NCBI GenBank assembly: GCA_022827185.1
Contig: JAJDTM010000017.1
Coordinates: 84,726-148,725 of the forward strand
DNA from: Candidatus Poribacteria bacterium
GTDB taxonomy: Bacteria > Poribacteria > WGA-4E > WGA-3G
Reading direction: 5' to 3'
DNA: 64,000 nt
The translations under genes were made by a program, and so were the position numbers. Below, one piece after another: positions 60,889 to 64,000 of this stretch (its first letter is position 1; every line of letters begins with the position of its first letter). Below the pieces are notes generated by a model. The model made no database searches and was not told the DNA's origin. It saw nothing but the letters and a program-made list of their open reading frames with translations.

Positions 60889-60977
60889 CATACGGCGTAT
60901 GCCTACTACTTTTGTCACGGCATACGGTTTATACCTATTACTTTTGTCACGGCATACGGCGTATGCCTACTACTTTA
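60889..60977. repeat. Tandem 32-bp palindromic repeat (2.8 units)
   Basis: Units start at 60889, 60921 and 60953. Each contains CATACGGCGTATGCC (or the CATACGGTTTATACC variant), then TACTACTTTTGTCACGG. The core GGCATACGGCGTATGCC is a hairpin. The third unit runs into the stop codon of the cupin gene at 60975. Confidence 0.8.
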
Positions 60978-62081
60978 GATGCTTGGTGGATAGCAACAGA
61001 TGATTTCCATCGGTGCCTCGCCAGTGCTAACAATGTCGTAGCTGGATAGGCATCGTGGAATGAAGACGGATTTGCCGCGTTTGAGCGGAATATCATCAAA
61101 ATTGCCACGCAGTACGCCTTCACCGCCTAAAGTTACAAGGGCATAAAAGCCTTGATCTGCGGGCATGTTTAGCGTTGAAGCCACTGTCAGCCGCGAGCAT
61201 CCGAAGAATTTCGAGGCTTCCTCTGGCACGATTCGGTCTTCACGGTTATCGCCTTCTCCGCGGACGAGTTCAGGTGTGCGGCGGATGTAGTTGTTGAGGT
61301 AATCCAGTTCGAGTTTGTCGAATTCAGCGGCATCTACAGCGAGATCCCATCCGAGACCGAGGTGTCCGTCGTCTCTTTCAAACGGGAAACCTTCCCATTC
61401 GGCGAGGATGTTCCAGTCGGTCGGTTCCTGCGGTTCGAGGACACAAAGCCCTGTACCGAGCGAATGGACGATGGGTGTACGTAAAAAATAAACTTCTCCG
61501 ACCTTTGGTTCAACGACGTGCATGAGGCTCCGCAGCGTTGGTACATCTTGCGCTTCCATCAGGCGGCGAAATTCTGCTTTGTCGATTGCTTCTTTCCAAC
61601 CTATCCACGCTTTCGCGCCCGGACGCGTGCCGATTAAGATCCACGCCTCGTTTTTGCCGAAGGGTGAGTTGAGGTGTTTTTGTGAGAAATCGGGGTTCGG
61701 ATGCCAATGGATCGGGATATGCGCGCCTTCGCCGACATCAAAAATCTTGAGAAGTACGCCTAATTCGGTGCCGTATTTATCAACGTGTGCACTACCGAGT
61801 GTCTCTTCGGGGAATGCGTCGAGCAGTGCTTTCAGGAGTACAACCTCACCGCTTGGGAGTTCGATGCGGCTTAAGCCTTTGTCGGGTGGATTGTCTCTGC
61901 CGGGTGTGATTGCACGGTTCGTGGAGAAGATCCATTCTTCGGAGTAATAATCATCTTTGGGATCATCTTCACCCATAAACTCGGCGCGGAGTTTCCCACC
62001 GTTGTAGAAGTGTAGGTAGGTGTTCGGTGCTAAGCCGATGGGTGCGTTTAGCATTGACTGTAGTTCGGTTTGTGATGCCAT
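60975..62081 (-). CDS. Mannose-6-phosphate isomerase-like cupin protein
   Basis: 368 residues of the type I phosphomannose isomerase-like cupin class, smaller than and divergent from classic ManA. Likely metal ligands are in IPIHWHPN (His-x-His) and FGKNEAWILIG, with a further His in TPIVHSLG. A second cupin half follows (about 260-368). It probably interconverts fructose and mannose phosphates or isomerises a related sugar. AGGACA lies before ATG 62081, and a good promoter lies at 62147-62176. Confidence 0.75.
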   Translation of the reverse strand: MASQTELQSMLNAPIGLAPNTYLHFYNGGKLRAEFMGEDDPKDDYYSEEWIFSTNRAITPGRDNPPDKGLSRIELPSGEVVLLKALLDAFPEETLGSAHVDKYGTELGVLLKIFDVGEGAHIPIHWHPNPDFSQKHLNSPFGKNEAWILIGTRPGAKAWIGWKEAIDKAEFRRLMEAQDVPTLRSLMHVVEPKVGEVYFLRTPIVHSLGTGLCVLEPQEPTDWNILAEWEGFPFERDDGHLGLGWDLAVDAAEFDKLELDYLNNYIRRTPELVRGEGDNREDRIVPEEASKFFGCSRLTVASTLNMPADQGFYALVTLGGEGVLRGNFDDIPLKRGKSVFIPRCLSSYDIVSTGEAPMEIICCYPPSI

Positions 62082-62146
62082 GTTGCTGTCCTTTCTCTGT
62101 CTTTAGGAACTAAGGGTATTATTTTCGGATTCCCTTGTTTGCAGTA

Positions 62147-62176
62147 AGTTTATCATTTTGCGGGGAATTTTGTCAA
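62147..62176 (-). promoter_or_regulatory. Promoter of the cupin gene
   Basis: On the minus strand: TTGACA, 18 bases, TAAACT, about 65 bases ahead of the ATG. Confidence 0.6.
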
Positions 62177-62333
62177 GTCAATTTTTGGAGTGTCTTAGGG
62201 CATTTATGGTTACACCTATTGGTAGGCGCGGTTTGGAACTGCGCCGAATCTTAGTCTCAAACCTCGCCTATCCTAAAACTGCTCTTGAGTTCCGTAGGAA
62301 CGGCATATTTATAGAAAGCGTTGAAAAGAAAAA

Positions 62334-62361
62334 TTTAGCCCTATAAGGGCGGCATGTTTAT
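62334..62361. repeat. Dispersed palindrome (AGCCCTATAAGGGCGG type)
   Basis: TTTAGCCCTATAAGGGCGGC followed by ATGTTTAT. It matches 21163-21189 at all but a few bases. Confidence 0.55.
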
Positions 62362-62415
62362 AGTTTTGGAGGTAGTTTAGAAGGATAAATTTGGTGCCGC
62401 GTTAGCATTCGTTTT

Positions 62416-62523
62416 TTACAAAATCCACGACTCTATGTGATCGGCAATAATCTCAATATCTGTTATAGTACCATCCGCGATCTTAAATAATGTTGAACGA
62501 GGGATCGTTCGCTGGTTCGTCTA
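62416..62523 (-). pseudogene. Short coding-like remnant
   Basis: On the minus strand about 35 codons are open, reading FKIADGTITDIEIIADHIES near the end, with a plausible protein-like pattern but no start codon and a TAG just upstream. It looks like the C-terminus of a lost gene. I cannot name the family. Confidence 0.25.
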
Positions 62524-62542
62524 TACCTTGTCACGGGCATTA

Positions 62543-62584
62543 AGTAGGGTACAACGCAAGGTGCGTTGCAATGATAACCCTACT
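62543..62584. repeat. Nested hairpin downstream of the orphan promoter
   Basis: Outer arms AGTAGGGT and ACCCTACT (8 bp perfect) enclose inner arms CAACGCA and TGCGTTG (7 bp perfect) with a three-base loop. The structure is transcribed first if the promoter at 62600-62628 is active. Confidence 0.6.
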
Positions 62585-62599
62585 AACGAACTTGCTATA

Positions 62600-62628
62600 A
62601 TTATATAAAAATAGACAACAAATGTCAA
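62600..62628 (-). promoter_or_regulatory. Orphan promoter
   Basis: On the minus strand: TTGACA, 17 bases, TATAAT, both consensus hexamers. The downstream DNA has no intact gene until the cupin gene 500 bases away. TTGACATT also occurs directly upstream a second time. Confidence 0.6.
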
Positions 62629-62640
62629 GAAATGTCAAGC

Positions 62641-62678
62641 AAAAACCCGCGATACTCTAACAGGTGTCGCGAGTTTTT
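62641..62678 (-). terminator. Terminator of the membrane-anchored hypothetical gene
   Basis: CCCGCGATAC (62646-62655), eight-base loop, GTGTCGCGAG (62664-62673), flanked by A-tract and T-tract, so usable in both directions. It follows the stop of the 62715 gene on the minus strand. Confidence 0.75.
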
Positions 62679-62714
62679 GTTTCTTAGCGATGAATACTAT
62701 CTTAACACTTTCAC

Positions 62715-63410
62715 TTAGAAATCATCCGGCAAGATGTCCCTATTCAACATGAAGATAGCATCTTCAGGCGCGTGTTCATGCCTGTGATTTAGCACCGCTC
62801 GGATTGTGCGTGCAGCTTTCTGCCATTTCGGGTCGTCTTTCGTTTCGAGTTTATCTACCATTGATAATGCTTCCCGTAATGAGACCTGCCGCATATCCGC
62901 GCCAGCCATCAATCTTTGATGTAACTCTTCCGGGTCGATGGAAGGACGCTCCCCTGGAGCGATAATTTCAACGGTAGCACCCTCTGGTATCAACCCCTGA
63001 GATTTTAGAGCGTCTATCTGTTCTTGAACACTCAATGCGTGAGTTTCGTTGTCGTTTCGCGTTTCATCCGCAGAAAGCGCATTCGGATCCGGTACCATTG
63101 TTGCGGATTTTTCACGGCTACGGGGGCTCTCAACAACAGATTGCTTTTGGATGACAGATTTTTCTGTATCAACCGTATCGTTGGGGTCAGACGGATGTGT
63201 TGTCCTATCTGATGAGAAAACAGATGGGGTCTCAGTGCCGTTGGAGCGTTCAACGGATACATCCTTGATCGGTTCTGTCACGATATATTTTTTCACAGGG
63301 GGGACAGGCGTAAACGCGTTATGTCTCACAGAGAGATATGCCGCAAAGACACCAAGAATAACGATGACAAATACGACGAAGTATTTGATAGGTATGGCTT
63401 GCTTATACAT
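62715..63410 (-). CDS. Membrane-anchored hypothetical protein
   Basis: 231 residues from ATG 63410, chosen because AGGAG lies about eight bases before it; the frame extends 36 codons further without such a site. A single N-terminal helix (about 9-28, YFVVFVIVILGVFAAYLSV) is followed by a low-complexity linker rich in Ser, Thr, Asp and Arg (about 45-120). A C-terminal helical part has ALSVQEQIDALKSQGLIPEG, PEELHQRLMAGADMRQVSLR and an AARTIRAVLNHRHEH end. I do not recognise a family. It is probably periplasmic and anchored. It has its own terminator. Confidence 0.6.
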   Translation of the reverse strand: MYKQAIPIKYFVVFVIVILGVFAAYLSVRHNAFTPVPPVKKYIVTEPIKDVSVERSNGTETPSVFSSDRTTHPSDPNDTVDTEKSVIQKQSVVESPRSREKSATMVPDPNALSADETRNDNETHALSVQEQIDALKSQGLIPEGATVEIIAPGERPSIDPEELHQRLMAGADMRQVSLREALSMVDKLETKDDPKWQKAARTIRAVLNHRHEHAPEDAIFMLNRDILPDDF

Positions 63411-63530
63411 TATACATCTCCTATATTCGCAGGGGCATTTGTTATATACAGACGCACCTTGGAGACCGAAATGTTGCATAAAAAGTAATTCTTCGGGAAT
63501 GTTGTTCGGGTGTGTCAATTAAGGTATAGA

Positions 63531-64000
63531 ATGAGGGAACCGACTCAACAGTGCTGTCTTGTTGAGACGTTGCGCAAGGAGTATTCAGTGCAGCAGATTT
63601 GTGAGACCTTGGGTTTCAACAAGAGCACCTTCTATTATCAACCGAGAATCGACGCTTCTGAAGATGTTCTGCGATCCGAAATACAGCGGTTAGCGGCAGC
63701 GTATCCGACTTACGGGTATAGACGTATCACGAAGGTGTTGGTCGCCGAAGGACACACCGTTGGGTATAAACGCGTCGCCTGCTTGATGAAGCTGAGAACT
63801 TGTCGGTTTCCGTCAAACGTGCGTGTCAAACGACCCACTCCATTGACGGTCCGCAGCCGTGGCGGAATCGCCTGAAGACGCTTGACATCTGTCGATGCGA
63901 TCAGGTCTGGGTGGGCGATATCACCTACGTCCGCCTCAAGCACCGCTTCATCTATGTCGCTCTGCTCATGGATGTCTTCACACGCATGATTAGAGGCTGG
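63531..64000 (+). pseudogene. IS3-family transposase, frameshifted and truncated by the window edge
   Basis: Starts with an HTH_21-like segment (YSVQQICETLGFNKSTFYYQ, then YPTYGYRRITKVLVAEGH) of IS3 OrfB. After LMK near 63790 the proper frame shifts by one base: the downstream sequence continues in another frame as AENLSVSVKRACQTT and, further on, DQVWVGDITYVRLKHRFIYV, which holds the first catalytic Asp of the DDE core. One base, probably an A, seems lost. No OrfA is visible upstream, so the element is probably dead even before the window ends. Confidence 0.75.

Larger units (their letters stand above)
62177..62640. other. Repeat-rich non-coding region
   Basis: Contains a GGTAGGCGCGGTTTGGAAC palindrome (about 62221-62243), TTCCGTAGGAACGGCATATT (62290), a copy of the AGCCCTATAAGGGCGG repeat (62334-62361), a short coding remnant (62416-62523), a nested hairpin (62543-62584) and a promoter on the minus strand (62600-62628). 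A 62-codon frame at 62158-62346 runs through the repeats and is not credible. Confidence 0.5.

Noticed and set aside
60889..60977. CRISPR-like array
   Set aside because: The 32-bp units are contiguous with no spacers; each is a self-complementary hairpin.
62158..62346. 62-codon open frame
   Set aside because: It is composed of palindromic repeats and has no ribosome-binding site.

Overview
The window reads as a chromosomal contig from an uncultured bacterium, most likely of the Candidatus Poribacteria lineage (inference). The support is the large secreted leucine-rich-repeat proteins that combine dockerin, cohesin and a C-terminal YPNPFNPET sorting-type domain, a DUF6785-type membrane protein, several sugar-isomerase TIM barrels, and very many short palindromic intergenic repeats. 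Base composition is balanced in the housekeeping genes and clearly richer in A/T across the defence genes at 19.9-26.0 kb. No 16S rRNA or other firm taxonomic marker is present.

Layout. 0-7 kb: 5'-truncated uvrC, a fused double YibE/F membrane protein, and a secreted LRR-dockerin protein. 7-11.7 kb: a second, giant paralogue carrying two CxxCH haem motifs, LRRs, two cohesin-like domains, a dockerin and the same sorting domain. 11.7-16.5 kb, minus strand: two DUF1670-like helix-turn-helix genes bracketed by a 13-bp inverted repeat, a DUF433/DUF5615/DUF433 toxin-antitoxin-like set, a sensory-rhodopsin-transducer-like protein and small unknowns. 16.7-26 kb, plus strand: a defence island made of a fused restriction-methylation enzyme, a SIR2-domain protein and a 1552-residue SMEK-STAND NTPase. 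The last two have near-identical promoters. 26-31.5 kb: a tiny membrane protein, an M24 peptidase, tRNA-Leu(CAA), and an hflX operon. 31.7-36 kb: smpB and tmRNA side by side, then a PH-domain protein, an OB-fold membrane protein, a bifunctional nuclease and a D-aminoacylase.

36-44 kb: a small acidic protein with a DNA methyltransferase, then an exopolysaccharide O-acetylation-like cluster (PepSY-SGNH protein, MBOAT acyltransferase, two AlgJ/AlgX-like proteins). 43.8-49.3 kb, minus strand: a Gld-like ABC exporter (ATPase, permease, GldG-like subunit) followed by a DUF4340 protein and a SIMPL lipoprotein. 49.6-55 kb: a large multi-pass membrane protein, dnaN, a small membrane protein and an AAA ATPase fused to a nuclease. 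55.4-62 kb, minus strand: a beta-hydroxyacid dehydrogenase, a flippase-like protein and nadC in one operon, then a sugar isomerase, a PlsC-like acyltransferase and a mannose-6-phosphate-isomerase-like cupin. 62-64 kb: repeat-rich non-coding DNA with an orphan promoter, an unknown membrane-anchored protein, and a frameshifted IS3-type transposase running off the window.

The most promising new biology is (1) the SIR2 plus SMEK-STAND pair driven by twin promoters, (2) the haem-LRR-cohesin-dockerin protein next to its LRR-dockerin paralogue, and (3) the DUF1670 pair inside a 13-bp inverted repeat, which may be an undescribed mobile or self-regulating unit. Non-coding DNA is also unusual: at least six families of dispersed palindromes occur, one of them a MITE with perfect 13-bp ends into which another hairpin repeat has inserted and amplified.
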